From Candidatus Latescibacterota bacterium (GTDB lineage Bacteria; Krumholzibacteriota; Krumholzibacteriia; WVZY01), in contig WVZY01000018.1 in assembly GCA_011772205.1 (NCBI GenBank), positions 1 to 56,976 on the forward strand: a stretch of 56,976 nucleotides of DNA, in the 5' to 3' direction. Each line of letters opens with the position of its first letter. Position 1 is the first letter of the stretch. The translations under genes and the position numbers were made by a program. This document shows positions 8,530 through 17,416 of the stretch, piece after piece. The notes under the pieces were generated by a model. It saw only the letters and a list, made by a program, of their open reading frames with translations, ran no database searches and was not told the DNA's origin.

Positions 8530-9870
8530 CTATTGGAATAATTTCTCCACGTCCTCCAGCGCCTCCGTCTGGGTGAGCACCACAACCTTGTCTTCGGGCG
8601 CAATCTGGGTATCCCCCCTGGGGATGATCATCTGATCGCCATGCATTACGGCGCCGACTATGGCGTTTTTGGGGAATTGAATGTTTTTGAGAGGCTTTCG
8701 AGTGATTTTATGATGTTCCTCCGCAACGAACTCAACGAATCGGGCGTCGACTCCCGGCACGCTTGCCAGCGTGGTAACCTGCTGGTGCTGAATGAAGCGC
8801 TCGACCGCGTTGACCGTTAGCAGCTGCTTGCTTACCACCGCATCCATTCCAATGGTTGGAGTCAAGGGAAGGTATTCGATTTTATTGACCAGCGCGATCG
8901 TCCGAGGGATTTTTAGATGCCGGGCGACCAGAGTGGCGATAATGTTGGTTTCGTCATCTCCAGTTGCCGCGATGAAGGCGTCCATGTCCACGATCCCCTC
9001 AGTTGCCAGGAGGTCTATATCCGTTCCGTCGCCGTGGATGACAAGTGTCCCAGGAAGTGCTTCCGCAATTTCTTCCGATCGGTGAGCGTTGCTTTCGACG
9101 ATTTTGATGTTGATTTCTTTTCCCAGACACGTCGCGACAAACTGGCCTATCAAACCACCGCCGAGAATCATGATGTCTTCGATTTTTGTATCAGCCTTTC
9201 CCGTATAAGAGATGAACTTTGGAATATAATCCGGATCGCAAATGACGAATATCTGATCTCCGGGGAGCAGGCGGTCCTCCCCTTTGGGAATGAGGGTTTG
9301 CTGGTTACGATTGATGGCTACCACCCGAAGAGGCGGGTCGCCGTAGCGCCTGGCCAGATCGATCAGTGGGGTTCGCAGCAGAGGCGAACCTCTCTCGAGC
9401 CTCACGCCGAGCAGCTGAATTTTCCCTTCGGCAAATTCGATCACGTGGGTTGCACTCGATTGACGGATTAGCCGGACGATTGCGTCGGCAGTTTCTTTTT
9501 CGGGGTGGATAATAATGTCTGCTCCGAGCTCCTCCGGTTTGAGGATGAAGTCCGGGGCAATGAATTCGGGATTTCGAACGCGAGCGATGGTCGTAGGGAC
9601 GCCGGCTTTTTTCGCGATCTTGGATGCGAGCAGATTGACGCCCTCACGGTCTGTCATCGCGGCAACCACCTGGGCGTTTTCGAGCCTGGCCTGCTGCAGC
9701 ACGCCATAATGTGCGCCATGCCCTTCGATTACGATCGCGTCGAGCTGTTCGCTGGCCCGCTTTACCTTGTCCTCCTTCAGCTCGATCATCGTGATATCAT
9801 GCTTGTCTTTGGATAGCCGCTTCCCAAGCTGGAGTCCGATGTCGCCGGCGCCGATTATCAAAACATTCAT
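8530..9870 (-). CDS. trkA: Trk potassium uptake regulatory subunit TrkA
   Basis: The 446-aa cytoplasmic protein is a tandem RCK protein that binds NAD(H) or nucleotides and gates TrkH. The first Rossmann domain starts MNVLIIGAGDIGLQLGKRL with the acidic ribose-binding Glu in MIELKEDK. A second copy begins IMILGGGLIGQFVATCLG near residue 205. Each is followed by an RCK_C-type segment (GVRLERGSPL..., the GDQIFVICDP end near 195; AVMHGDQMIIPRGDTQI near 420). The start is placed at the ATG at 9870, where the Rossmann fold begins; the reading frame is open further upstream but that part is not family-like. AAGGCGAG lies upstream. The 279 bp between this start and osmC show no recognisable feature. 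trkA precedes trkH in the operon. Confidence 0.95.
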   Translation of the reverse strand: MNVLIIGAGDIGLQLGKRLSKDKHDITMIELKEDKVKRASEQLDAIVIEGHGAHYGVLQQARLENAQVVAAMTDREGVNLLASKIAKKAGVPTTIARVRNPEFIAPDFILKPEELGADIIIHPEKETADAIVRLIRQSSATHVIEFAEGKIQLLGVRLERGSPLLRTPLIDLARRYGDPPLRVVAINRNQQTLIPKGEDRLLPGDQIFVICDPDYIPKFISYTGKADTKIEDIMILGGGLIGQFVATCLGKEINIKIVESNAHRSEEIAEALPGTLVIHGDGTDIDLLATEGIVDMDAFIAATGDDETNIIATLVARHLKIPRTIALVNKIEYLPLTPTIGMDAVVSKQLLTVNAVERFIQHQQVTTLASVPGVDARFVEFVAEEHHKITRKPLKNIQFPKNAIVGAVMHGDQMIIPRGDTQIAPEDKVVVLTQTEALEDVEKLFQ

Positions 9871-10149
9871 GGCAACTCGCCTTGGTTTGGAATTTGCACA
9901 CGGTCCTGCGCACACCGGAAGGCGCCATGGTGAGCCGTGGGCATCGGACATGGCACCGATCTGTCATGATGGGTCAACACGGTGTACCGGCAAAGCGTAT
10001 CAAAGCTGGGTTGGGAATGCCAGTGCTAGATCGGCCTTGACATGCCCCTCCTGGGATCCTGATGGAGGAATCCTCGAGCAGTAAACTCGAAGAATGTTCT
10101 GCTTGCGCGGGGAAGGAATTTCAGCTGGGGCAATCTTTTAGAACAATGG

Positions 10150-10551
10150 TTACTCCCCCTGAACCGTGACATATGTCTCGAATTCCGGCGCTCTTTGAAT
10201 GTGTTTCTTCACGCTGCATAGCTCGGCCGCTCTGACCACTGCTTTTTTGTACTTTTCGGGAAAAAACCCTGGCAGCTGGATTTCGATTGTTATCTTGCTG
10301 GTCATTCTGATCTCTTCGTTTCTTTCGGTGCGGAGTATGAGCTGGATTCCCTCAGCCGGGATCTTTCTCTCCAGACAGAAATCGAGCACGTAGTAACCAG
10401 CACAAGTTCCGATGGATGCGAGAAAGTACTGAAAAGGCTCGGGCGCCGTTTCGTCTCCTCCGTCCTTTTTTGGCTGGTCGGTACAAACAGTGAATCCGTT
10501 GAAAGTGGCATCAACTTTTCTGCCACCGGCGTAACTCACAACCAGTTCCAT
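10150..10551 (-). CDS. OsmC/Ohr-family peroxiredoxin-like protein
   Basis: This 133-aa protein has the OsmC fold: an N-terminal beta-hairpin (GGRKVDATFNGFTVCTDQP), the family's PEPFQYFLASIGTCAGYYV segment carrying the first reactive Cys (residue ~54), and the second Cys in VRAAELCSVKKHI (~113). OsmC and Ohr proteins reduce organic hydroperoxides or fatty acid peroxides through this Cys pair, with lipoyl or thiol reductants. The protein is of the OsmC-like rather than Ohr subgroup by its short length. GGAGG lies 7 nt upstream of the ATG. It is downstream of an iron exporter-like gene on the same strand, which suits a role in oxidative stress defence. Confidence 0.88.
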   Translation of the reverse strand: MELVVSYAGGRKVDATFNGFTVCTDQPKKDGGDETAPEPFQYFLASIGTCAGYYVLDFCLERKIPAEGIQLILRTERNEEIRMTSKITIEIQLPGFFPEKYKKAVVRAAELCSVKKHIQRAPEFETYVTVQGE

Positions 10552-10629
10552 TCGAGAACCTCCGGTTTAATCAGCGCACTCGTTTCATTCAAGAGGAGTG
10601 GATCCACTACAAATCTCTGAATGCCTTCG

Positions 10630-11505
10630 CTACAGGTCGATGTTGAAGAAGTGACGGACCGCCCATCCGATCCCAAAAGTGGTACATGCCACGCCCAGCG
10701 AAATGAGGGCCATTTCAAAAAAACGATGACGGAATCCCAAGCTCTTGGCCGTCGTAATATAAAACGTGTATCCAGCGATGATCAATATATCAGCCAGCAG
10801 CATTAGTGCGAGCGCCATATAGACATTTTCAAATAGAAGATAAGGGATGATCAGAATGGTGACCGTCACGATATACGCCACTCCGGTGTAAAGGGCGGAT
10901 TTGGCCGGATTTTTCCCGCCGCTGGCGTCTGCTTCTTCTCTCGATTGGAGATAACCGGACGCCGCCATGGAGAGCGCTGCGGCAATACCACTGATAATAC
11001 CCAGGATCGCGACGAGCTTCGCGCTCCGCAGAGCAAGCGTGAATCCGACGAGCGCACCGGTAAGTTCGACGAGTGCATCGTTGAGCCCGAGCACCATTGA
11101 TCCAGCGTATTCGAGCCGCTCTTCTTCGAGCATGTCCAGCAGCTCGTTCTCGTGTTGTTGTTCTTCGAGTTTGATCTCCAATGCGCCGGAATGCCGGTCG
11201 GCAAGGCGGTCGTAGGCGACCGCAATCAAGGCTTCTCCTTTTTCCAAGAGCTTGAGACCGAATGATAATCCCAACAACCGCGATATGATCGTGTACCATA
11301 AGATGGTAAAACGATTCGGCCTCACATCTCTTTTGCTGATGGATTTCAGATATTCGTAGTGCCTCCATTCATCCCCGGCGATCCTCTCGAGAATACTGCG
11401 GTTATGCTCGTCTTTTGTCTGCTTTGCAAGCTTCTTGTAGATGAAATATTCGGTAATCTCGTTTCGCTGGAGGGTCAGGATTGTAGATAGAATGTCTTGG
11501 CCCAT
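10630..11505 (-). CDS. Rubrerythrin-VIT1 fusion membrane protein (MbfA-like iron exporter)
   Basis: The 291-aa product fuses a ferritin-like (rubrerythrin) domain to a CCC1/VIT1 membrane domain. In the first ~130 residues, diiron-type ligands are visible in LQRNEITEYFIYKKLA and in IAGDEWRHYEYLK (an ExxH motif), plus acidic HENELLDMLEEERLEY near 120. The C-terminal part has about five hydrophobic segments beginning GLNDALVELTGALVGF, the VIT1 signature. Proteins of this architecture (MbfA of rhizobia) export iron and protect against peroxide; the same is inferred here, at the inner membrane. The start at 11505 was chosen because AAGGGA lies 8 nt upstream; a longer reading exists. The neighbouring osmC-like gene supports a stress role. 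Confidence 0.88.
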   Translation of the reverse strand: MGQDILSTILTLQRNEITEYFIYKKLAKQTKDEHNRSILERIAGDEWRHYEYLKSISKRDVRPNRFTILWYTIISRLLGLSFGLKLLEKGEALIAVAYDRLADRHSGALEIKLEEQQHENELLDMLEEERLEYAGSMVLGLNDALVELTGALVGFTLALRSAKLVAILGIISGIAAALSMAASGYLQSREEADASGGKNPAKSALYTGVAYIVTVTILIIPYLLFENVYMALALMLLADILIIAGYTFYITTAKSLGFRHRFFEMALISLGVACTTFGIGWAVRHFFNIDL

Positions 11506-11594
11506 TTCGATTTCCCTTGTTCGAAGGCGTTTCTCCAAGCTGTTCTGCATGCCGGCAGGATCGGTGCGATCAAAATATCCCGTGATTGGTTTCC

Positions 11595-12458
11595 CTAGAA
11601 AAGCGCAATCAAGGCTGCGCCTGCAAGCATGATCAACGCTCCGATACTCCTCCGGCTGATATCGCGCTCCCGGAACATCACTCCTCCCAACAGAACGGAG
11701 AAGACGATGCTCAACCGTTTGATCGAGATCACATAAGGGACGATCTGCATCGTGAATGCAAAATTAATCGTAACCGCCGCCATAGAAATCGCCGCGCCCG
11801 GCGGCAAAAATTTATAAATATTCTTCCAGCTCTTCATTCGCGACCTGGGGGCTTTCACCATCGAAATAACCAGAAACGAAACACCGATGAAAAGGAAAAT
11901 CATCGACGATCCAAAAATTGGGTCGGAGTTTTGCACGACGCGCTTATCGAAGTTTGCTGTTATGCTGTAGAGGAATGCAACCAAAAGCATGTAAAGGACG
12001 CCCTTGTTTCGAAAAATGTTTTTGAATGGGTCGAAGAAGGTTCCCTTATCTTTTCCCGTGTGCAAGACGTATGACCCTAGGACGATCAGCACGATGCCCA
12101 CCGCTCCACTGGGTGAAGGTATCTCTCTCAAAACGAGGAACGATGTGAGAATCAGGAAGACAGGGGTGAAGGATATCATTGGGATGGAAAGGGACAAATC
12201 GGTCTGTTTGAGTGCTTCGAAGTATAACAAAGCGGCAAGTACGTTCAACGATCCCGTGATCAAGACGGAATCGTAGAACGCTGGTCCCGTGGCAGGGATA
12301 CCGTTCAGATATGCGAGCAAAAATAAAAAGAGGGAAGCGTTCAAGAAAGTCCCGCTGGCAAGAATGAAACGATCCACATCTTCGAGAAACCTCTTTATGA
12401 ACGCGTAATAACTTGCGTCGAAAAAAGCTCCCAGAATTGCAAGCAGAAGCCAGGACAT
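11595..12458 (-). CDS. EamA (DMT superfamily) transporter
   Basis: This 287-aa integral membrane protein has about ten hydrophobic helices in two similar halves, as in the drug/metabolite transporter superfamily. The first half starts WLLLAILGAFFDASYYAF and includes LLYFEALKQTDLSLSIPMIS, the conserved EamA helix-3/4 region. The second half starts GVLYMLLVAFLYSITANFDK and ends with MFRERDISRRSIGALIMLAG, the usual penultimate-loop pattern. Transport direction and substrate are unknown. Its position directly after the three-part FAD-dependent amino acid dehydrogenase (61 bp) suggests it may import that enzyme's substrate or export its product. GGAGG occurs upstream, but about 16 nt from the ATG. 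Confidence 0.85.
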   Translation of the reverse strand: MSWLLLAILGAFFDASYYAFIKRFLEDVDRFILASGTFLNASLFLFLLAYLNGIPATGPAFYDSVLITGSLNVLAALLYFEALKQTDLSLSIPMISFTPVFLILTSFLVLREIPSPSGAVGIVLIVLGSYVLHTGKDKGTFFDPFKNIFRNKGVLYMLLVAFLYSITANFDKRVVQNSDPIFGSSMIFLFIGVSFLVISMVKAPRSRMKSWKNIYKFLPPGAAISMAAVTINFAFTMQIVPYVISIKRLSIVFSVLLGGVMFRERDISRRSIGALIMLAGAALIALF

Positions 12459-12518
12459 GTTGTGTTTAGCAGGACCTCCATGAGCAATTGGAGCCCACTT
12501 GCGCGCGGATCGCCGGGA

Positions 12519-13664
12519 TTACCCGACGACGTACGGATCTCTGGTGAGTCCCGGTTCGGAGAAGCGCTTCAGGTTGAGGCTATCGATCGGAATCGAGGTT
12601 TTTCCCGTGGTAATCAGCTCGCTGAGGAGCTTCGCAACGACCGGCGATAGCATAAAACCATGCCCGCTGAATCCGCATGCGTGGTAATAGCCGTCCACTC
12701 CATCGACCGTACCGATGATCGGCCGCGCATCGGGGGAGACGTCGTACAATCCCGCCCATTGCCGGATGATTCGCACTTTTCCGAGCGCGGGGAAAGTTTT
12801 CCTCAGCGCTTCCGCATACCGGAACAAAAATTCCGGAGACGAAGCCGTGCTGGATGAGGAAGGCTCGTCAGGATCGCCGATACCGCCCACGATCTCTCCC
12901 CGGAGGCTCTGGGAAAAATAAAATCCCTTGCGAATGGAAATCACCATCGGATCCAGAAATGACTTGAGGGGCTCGCTGACGGCGATCTCATGGCGGTAAG
13001 GTTTTGTTGGGATCACAATTCCCAGCATCGACGCTGTGTTTCTAGTGGCGGCGCCGGCAACATTCAAGATCCTCGGTGTATGAACCGTACCATTGGTCGT
13101 AGTGACCTCGTAAGTGCCGCCGCTCTTGCGTGAAATAATCAAGACCTCGGTGTGGAGGCGGATGTCCACGCCCCGCCGCTTCGCCGCTTCCGCGTATCCC
13201 CAGAGAACCGCATACGGATAAGCCGTCCCATCCGTTGGACAATACGCGCCGGCGATGATGGTTTTTAAATTCAAGCCGGGGACGAGCGATGCAATATCTT
13301 TGGGTTCCAAAAGTTCCGCCGGGACGCCGAGTTCGTTCTGTCTCGGGATGGTTTTCGAAATCAAGTCGTAGTCGCGCTCGTCTGAGATCAATATCAGGTA
13401 ACCGCCCTGACGGAAAAAGATGTTGAATCCCAGTTCGTGTGAGAGCTTTTCGAACATCCGGACGCTGTCCCTGGCGAGAATGATATTTTCATCCATTCCC
13501 CACTGCTGGCGAATACCCCCTCCGCACCGGCCGGTAGCGCCGTAGCCCAAATACCCTTTCTCGAACAGGACGATGTTCTTCATCCCCCGTCTAGCAAGGT
13601 AATAGGCACAGGCGACACCATTGACGCCTCCACCGATGATCACCATGTCTGCTGTTCGGTTCAT
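12519..13664 (-). CDS. DAO-family FAD oxidoreductase, catalytic (beta) subunit of a heteromeric amino acid/opine dehydrogenase
   Basis: This 381-aa flavoprotein of the D-amino acid oxidase family resembles the sarcosine oxidase beta subunit and HcnC. The dinucleotide motif VIIGGGVNGVACAYYLARRG is followed by an acidic FEK (residues ~8-38). GYGATGRCGGGIRQQWG aligns with the flavin-contacting loop, and a C-terminal GYYHACGFSGHGFMLSPVVA block closes the FAD site. Such subunits oxidise a secondary or D-amino acid, or glycine, and pass electrons to the alpha subunit. The gene is third after the alpha subunit and a BFD-type ferredoxin gene, which defines an HcnABC / D-hydroxyproline dehydrogenase / opine oxidase-type complex. 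The substrate cannot be assigned: no proline racemase or opine gene is adjacent. AAGGA lies 11 nt before the ATG. Confidence 0.85.
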   Translation of the reverse strand: MNRTADMVIIGGGVNGVACAYYLARRGMKNIVLFEKGYLGYGATGRCGGGIRQQWGMDENIILARDSVRMFEKLSHELGFNIFFRQGGYLILISDERDYDLISKTIPRQNELGVPAELLEPKDIASLVPGLNLKTIIAGAYCPTDGTAYPYAVLWGYAEAAKRRGVDIRLHTEVLIISRKSGGTYEVTTTNGTVHTPRILNVAGAATRNTASMLGIVIPTKPYRHEIAVSEPLKSFLDPMVISIRKGFYFSQSLRGEIVGGIGDPDEPSSSSTASSPEFLFRYAEALRKTFPALGKVRIIRQWAGLYDVSPDARPIIGTVDGVDGYYHACGFSGHGFMLSPVVAKLLSELITTGKTSIPIDSLNLKRFSEPGLTRDPYVVG

Positions 13665-13731
13665 GTTTCGATCGATCCTTTGAGGCCAATGGCACGCGAA
13701 TGGTTCTCTTTACCGAGTGTGCTCATAGGCC

Positions 13732-14073
13732 CTACGCTTTTCCGGTGGCCTTTTTCACTGCTTTCTCGCCGGCTTTTATGATCCTGTCAATCCGTGCAGG
13801 GATCACCGGCTGGCGAATCGTCGGCATTTTGACGGCGATGCCTTTGAGTGGCGTGGATGCCGCAGATTCCGAGGCGGTTTTTGGGCTCGAGCGATCATCC
13901 CCGCTTGCCAGCGCCCTCAGAGTCTGGATTAAACAGCATTTCCCCTGGCACGTGCCAGTAGCAATACCGGTGTACCGCTTGATCGATTCGATATCCTTAT
14001 AGCCCTGTTCGACTGCGGAAAAGAGCTCCTCGATCGAAATATCCTCGCAGTGGCATATGATAGTTTTTCCCAT
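13732..14073 (-). CDS. BFD-type [2Fe-2S]-binding small subunit
   Basis: This 113-aa protein begins with a bacterioferritin-associated ferredoxin-like domain: IICHCEDISIEEL supplies a CxC pair and GTCQGKCC supplies the second Cys pair about 35 residues later, the layout used to bind one [2Fe-2S] cluster. Residues ~60-113 form an Ala/Lys/Pro-rich basic tail with no known domain. In many heteromeric amino acid dehydrogenases this domain is the C-terminal part of the alpha subunit; here it is a separate gene sitting between the alpha and beta subunit genes. It probably relays electrons between the flavins. AAGGA lies 6 nt upstream of the ATG. The gene is 41 bp from the alpha gene. Confidence 0.85.
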   Translation of the reverse strand: MGKTIICHCEDISIEELFSAVEQGYKDIESIKRYTGIATGTCQGKCCLIQTLRALASGDDRSSPKTASESAASTPLKGIAVKMPTIRQPVIPARIDRIIKAGEKAVKKATGKA

Positions 14074-14114
14074 CGATCGTCCTTGGCCAGATTATTACAA
14101 CGCTGACTTTGGCG

Positions 14115-15647
14115 TTACGCTTTCTCTCCGGTTTCCTTTATCGCTGAAGCTGCATTTGCAGCTTTTTCGCCCGCTTCTTTCCCCTGCTCGATCTTGCGCC
14201 GCCAGTTGGTTTCACCTGCGGCTTCACCGGCAAGGATGCAGGCTGTTCCCGTTGCGTCACGGCGCTCCACTTCATCCGGTATCATGATTCTTTCCTCATC
14301 TAGAACGTCGTCCGAAAGCGAAAAATTGAATTTCGCCTGGTGGGGCAGTTCATAAGCAGGCTGTCCTCTGAATGCCGTGCACAGCATATTGCACCTCAAG
14401 GTTATTCGTTCACCACGGCCGGCTTCCGTAATCAATGTCGCCGAGTCGATCCATCGTTTTCCATTTGCGGAAACGAGATGAGCGTTCGATATTCGCTGGA
14501 CCGATTCCGGCACGCTACCCCGAGCCGGTGTTTCCCGGGGATTTGCCCCTGCTTCGACGACCGCGGTGATGTCGATGCTTTTCGATAGCAGTAGAGACAC
14601 CGTTCGCTCGAGTTCTGCTCCCGTCCCATAAACAGCGGCGGTTTTTCCAAGCGAATACCCGTCTCGCTCGAGAAAGAGCCGGGCCGCCCGCGAACCGAAT
14701 ATTCCCGGCAGCTCGTTGTTCTCGAAGAGGGGAATGATATCGTACGCCCCGGTGGCGAATATGAAGGCCCTTGCTGTGACCTGCTTCATGCCTTGAGCTG
14801 AGGCAATGGATCCCCCGGTAGGGGCGATGAGTATGGTTGATGGAGGATAGAAACCCTGAGCAAGTGTGCCGGATGCAACGTGGATCAGCGGGTGTTCTGC
14901 AACCTCTCTTGCAAGGTCGTCCCTTTTGTTCAATAGGCCGGAATCATCCTGGTGGCCAATCGAGTGTCCCCCGGGATTTGGATATTCATCCATGAGGAGA
15001 ATCCGCATGTTATCCTGCTCCGCTTCGTTGCGCTGCGGGCCGGAGGCATCACCGCGTTTCCCCGAGACCGAGCTGGCAGCGGACAGGGCTGCGGACATTC
15101 CCGAAAGCCCGGCCCCGACGACGATAACGTCATAGTGAGGCTTGATCCGATCGAACGTTCCTAAGCAGTCAGGAATAATGCCTGCCAGGCGCTCTTCTTC
15201 ATCGAGCGTTACGCGGCCGACTCCGGCCATTTTCCGGAGACTGTCCATAAAGAGGTTTTTCAGGAAGACCGGTTTGGTGAAACGTCGATAGTAAAAGCCG
15301 GCAGGGAGAGGAAACCTCCGTGCAGCGGCGGTAAGAACCGGTGCGAAAAAGGGCCGGAAGTCCTGTCTTCGGATCTTCATTCCGTTTTCGAGAGGTGTAT
15401 TGCATGTTGGAATCCCCGGGATGCCGTCGACTTCCATGTGGCACATTCCGCAGCGCCCGCGGCCGCAGTGGATGCCTCGGGGACGGTGGTATTTTACGCT
15501 ATAAGAAAGGATTCGGATGCCCGCCCTGAAAAGCGACTTTGCAATGGGTTCACCGGCGATACCTTCCAGCGAACGTCCTTCGAAGTCGAAAACCGCCTTG
15601 GAAGGTTCGCTATGGGGATCTGGGGCTGGATTCTTCTCAACGGGCAT
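14115..15647 (-). CDS. Fused [2Fe-2S]/FAD-NAD(P) oxidoreductase, alpha subunit of heteromeric amino acid/opine dehydrogenase (HcnA-HcnB-like)
   Basis: The ~510-aa product joins two modules that are separate proteins (HcnA and HcnB) in cyanide synthase. Residues ~15-95 are a 2Fe-2S domain: HCGRGRCGMC with the fourth Cys in GIPTCN (C-x4-C-x2-C-x11-C). The rest is a two-dinucleotide-binding flavoprotein with YDVIVVGAGLSGMSAALSAA (~165), ATGAYDIIPLF, and a second fold at TAAVYGTGAELERT. It ends LAGEAAGETNWRRKIEQGKEAGEKAA, i.e. the usual C-terminal FAD segment, without a BFD domain or a folate-binding GcvT domain. The start at the ATG at 15647 fits domain homology, but no good ribosome-binding site is visible, so it is uncertain. 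It is the first gene of the dehydrogenase cluster. Confidence 0.85.
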   Translation of the reverse strand: MPVEKNPAPDPHSEPSKAVFDFEGRSLEGIAGEPIAKSLFRAGIRILSYSVKYHRPRGIHCGRGRCGMCHMEVDGIPGIPTCNTPLENGMKIRRQDFRPFFAPVLTAAARRFPLPAGFYYRRFTKPVFLKNLFMDSLRKMAGVGRVTLDEEERLAGIIPDCLGTFDRIKPHYDVIVVGAGLSGMSAALSAASSVSGKRGDASGPQRNEAEQDNMRILLMDEYPNPGGHSIGHQDDSGLLNKRDDLAREVAEHPLIHVASGTLAQGFYPPSTILIAPTGGSIASAQGMKQVTARAFIFATGAYDIIPLFENNELPGIFGSRAARLFLERDGYSLGKTAAVYGTGAELERTVSLLLSKSIDITAVVEAGANPRETPARGSVPESVQRISNAHLVSANGKRWIDSATLITEAGRGERITLRCNMLCTAFRGQPAYELPHQAKFNFSLSDDVLDEERIMIPDEVERRDATGTACILAGEAAGETNWRRKIEQGKEAGEKAANAASAIKETGEKA

Positions 15648-16020
15648 TTTGCATCGTAGAAAGTTGATCTCTGGATGCGAGTTCAAAGCTCGGGAATTCG
15701 CGTGCTTCGTCCACGAATCGGCGGGGTTTGGCGCAGCCAAGCGTATCGCCCAGCATGACCACGCGAGCACGTCGTCATCACCACCCGATCCTAGACGAAA
15801 AAGTTGTTTGTAGCAAGTAAATTGGAACCGTCGGTTAAAATCGCTCGTAGTCGATATTACGATGCTTGACAATCCGGCAATTTTCGGGTAAGCATAAATT
15901 TTTGTGTATAACCCCACCACCAACTCAAACACCTGGGAAGTCGGGTCGTGCGGATTGTAGCCCCACGACCTATTGGGATGTTGCCTCAATAACTCGTGGA
16001 ACCAGGAGTCAGGAGGTCTC
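15648..16020. other. Divergent promoter region between dehydrogenase cluster and M16 protease operon
   Basis: These 373 bp have no gene-like frame. On the plus strand a perfect -35-like TTGACA lies at 15866-15871, but the expected -10 position (TAAGCA, 17 bp on) is poor. A short inverted repeat GGTCGTG (15944-15950) / CACGACC (15964-15970) lies in the presumed leader of the protease gene and could form a 7-bp stem. AGGAGG lies just before the protease ATG. I see no other element. Confidence 0.4.
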
Positions 16021-17355
16021 ATGAAGAAGTATTTCATACTTTTGCTCGCCCTTGCGCTGATTGCGTCTTTTACATACGCATCGAAGAAACCCGGCTATAT
16101 CGAATACGAGGAATACGAGCTGGATAACGGCCTCAGGGTGATCCTTTCCGAGGATCACTCGGTTCCGATCGTTGCCGTCGATGTGTGGTATCACGTCGGA
16201 AGCGGGCATGAAGAACCCGGCCGGAGCGGCTTTGCGCATTTGTTCGAACACATGATGTTTCAAGGGTCCGAAAATGTCGACAAAGCTGAGCATTTCCAAC
16301 TGGTCGCTCGCGCGGGCGGCAACGTCAACGGAACTACGAGCGAAGACCGCACGAACTATTTCGAATGGCTTCCGGCCAACCGCCTGAACTTGGCGCTTTG
16401 GTTAGAAGCCGACCGGATGCGGTCACTTGCTATTACAGCGGAGAACTTCGAAAACCAGCGGTCTACAGTCAAGGAGGAGCGACGCCAGGCCATAGACAAC
16501 CAACCGTACGGAGCAGCCTTCCTCACATCCGACACGCTTTCCTATGACTTCGAGCCTTACAGTCACACGGTCATCGGCAAGATGGCAGACTTGGATGCCG
16601 CGGAGGTCGAAGATGTCCAGAAGTTCTTCGACCTTTACTATGCACCAAATAACGCCGTCTTGACCGTTGTCGGAGACATCAACCGAAAGAAGACGAAGAA
16701 GTTGGTGGAGGAGTATTTCGGGGACATACCCAGAGGCAAGCCGGTAAAAGAGTTGAAGGGTACCGAGCCTCCTCACAAAGCCGAAAAACGAATGACGGTT
16801 GATGATAAAAACGCAAACGTCCCTGCCATTTTCATCACTTACATCATTCCTCCTCACAAACATCCGGACACACCCGCAATCTCGATTCTGTCGAACATTC
16901 TTACAGAAGGTGAATCGAGCCGCATGCATAAGCGGCTGGTCAAGGACGAGGAAGCAGCCCTGGTGGTTTACGGTGGTGCGGACAGCAGGAAGGGTCCCAG
17001 TCTGTTCCGGTTCATCGCTGCTTCGAACGTGGGTGTCGAAATCGCCACGTGCGAAGAACTCATTTATGATGAGCTCAGCAAACTTTTGAACGAGGGCGTT
17101 TCGGAAGATGAGGTCAATAAAGCGAGGATACAATTCAAATCGAGCTTCATTCGCGGGAGACAGACCGTTCTAAACAAAGCGGAAGCACTCCAGCATTATG
17201 CGTATTTTCACGATAGTTTGGAGGAGGTCAATACCGATCTCGATCGCTACATGGCGGTGACGAAAGAGGACATCCTCAGAGTCGCAAAGAAGTACTTCGT
17301 GGATCACAACAGAACGGTCGTGATTGCGAATCCCGTGCCAAAGGAATCCTCTTGA
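16021..17355 (+). CDS. Secreted M16 zinc metalloprotease, catalytic partner
   Basis: This 444-aa protein is a pitrilysin-family (M16) peptidase. A signal peptide covers residues 1-20 (MKKYFILLLALALIASFTYA). The inverted zinc motif HLFEHMMFQG (HxxEH, residues ~76-80) is intact, and the third ligand Glu lies in the downstream STVKEERRQ region (~150), as in active family members. A second M16 domain half follows (PPHKHPDTPAISILSNILTEGESS). It should act in the periplasm on unfolded or small peptides. CAGGAGG sits a few bases before the ATG. The gene is followed after 61 bp by a larger, non-catalytic M16 protein. In known periplasmic pairs (one active, one inactive) the two form a heterodimer, and I infer the same here. 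Confidence 0.93.
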   Translation: MKKYFILLLALALIASFTYASKKPGYIEYEEYELDNGLRVILSEDHSVPIVAVDVWYHVGSGHEEPGRSGFAHLFEHMMFQGSENVDKAEHFQLVARAGGNVNGTTSEDRTNYFEWLPANRLNLALWLEADRMRSLAITAENFENQRSTVKEERRQAIDNQPYGAAFLTSDTLSYDFEPYSHTVIGKMADLDAAEVEDVQKFFDLYYAPNNAVLTVVGDINRKKTKKLVEEYFGDIPRGKPVKELKGTEPPHKAEKRMTVDDKNANVPAIFITYIIPPHKHPDTPAISILSNILTEGESSRMHKRLVKDEEAALVVYGGADSRKGPSLFRFIAASNVGVEIATCEELIYDELSKLLNEGVSEDEVNKARIQFKSSFIRGRQTVLNKAEALQHYAYFHDSLEEVNTDLDRYMAVTKEDILRVAKKYFVDHNRTVVIANPVPKESS

Positions 17356-17416
17356 CGAGCGAGGAACGAATTCGCTGGTTGTGTGGATTGTCGACACAAA
17401 AGGAGGAGCGAAGAAC

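Noticed and set aside
12519-15647. Naming the dehydrogenase genes hcnABC (cyanide synthase)
   Set aside because: The domain set is shared by hydroxyproline, opine and sarcosine-type enzymes; no residue or neighbour decides for glycine/HCN.
15648-16037. N-terminal extension of the FAD/[2Fe-2S] subunit into the divergent gap
   Set aside because: The extra ~130 residues look unlike any domain and overlap the M16 promoter region; the 2Fe-2S domain begins after the ATG at 15647.
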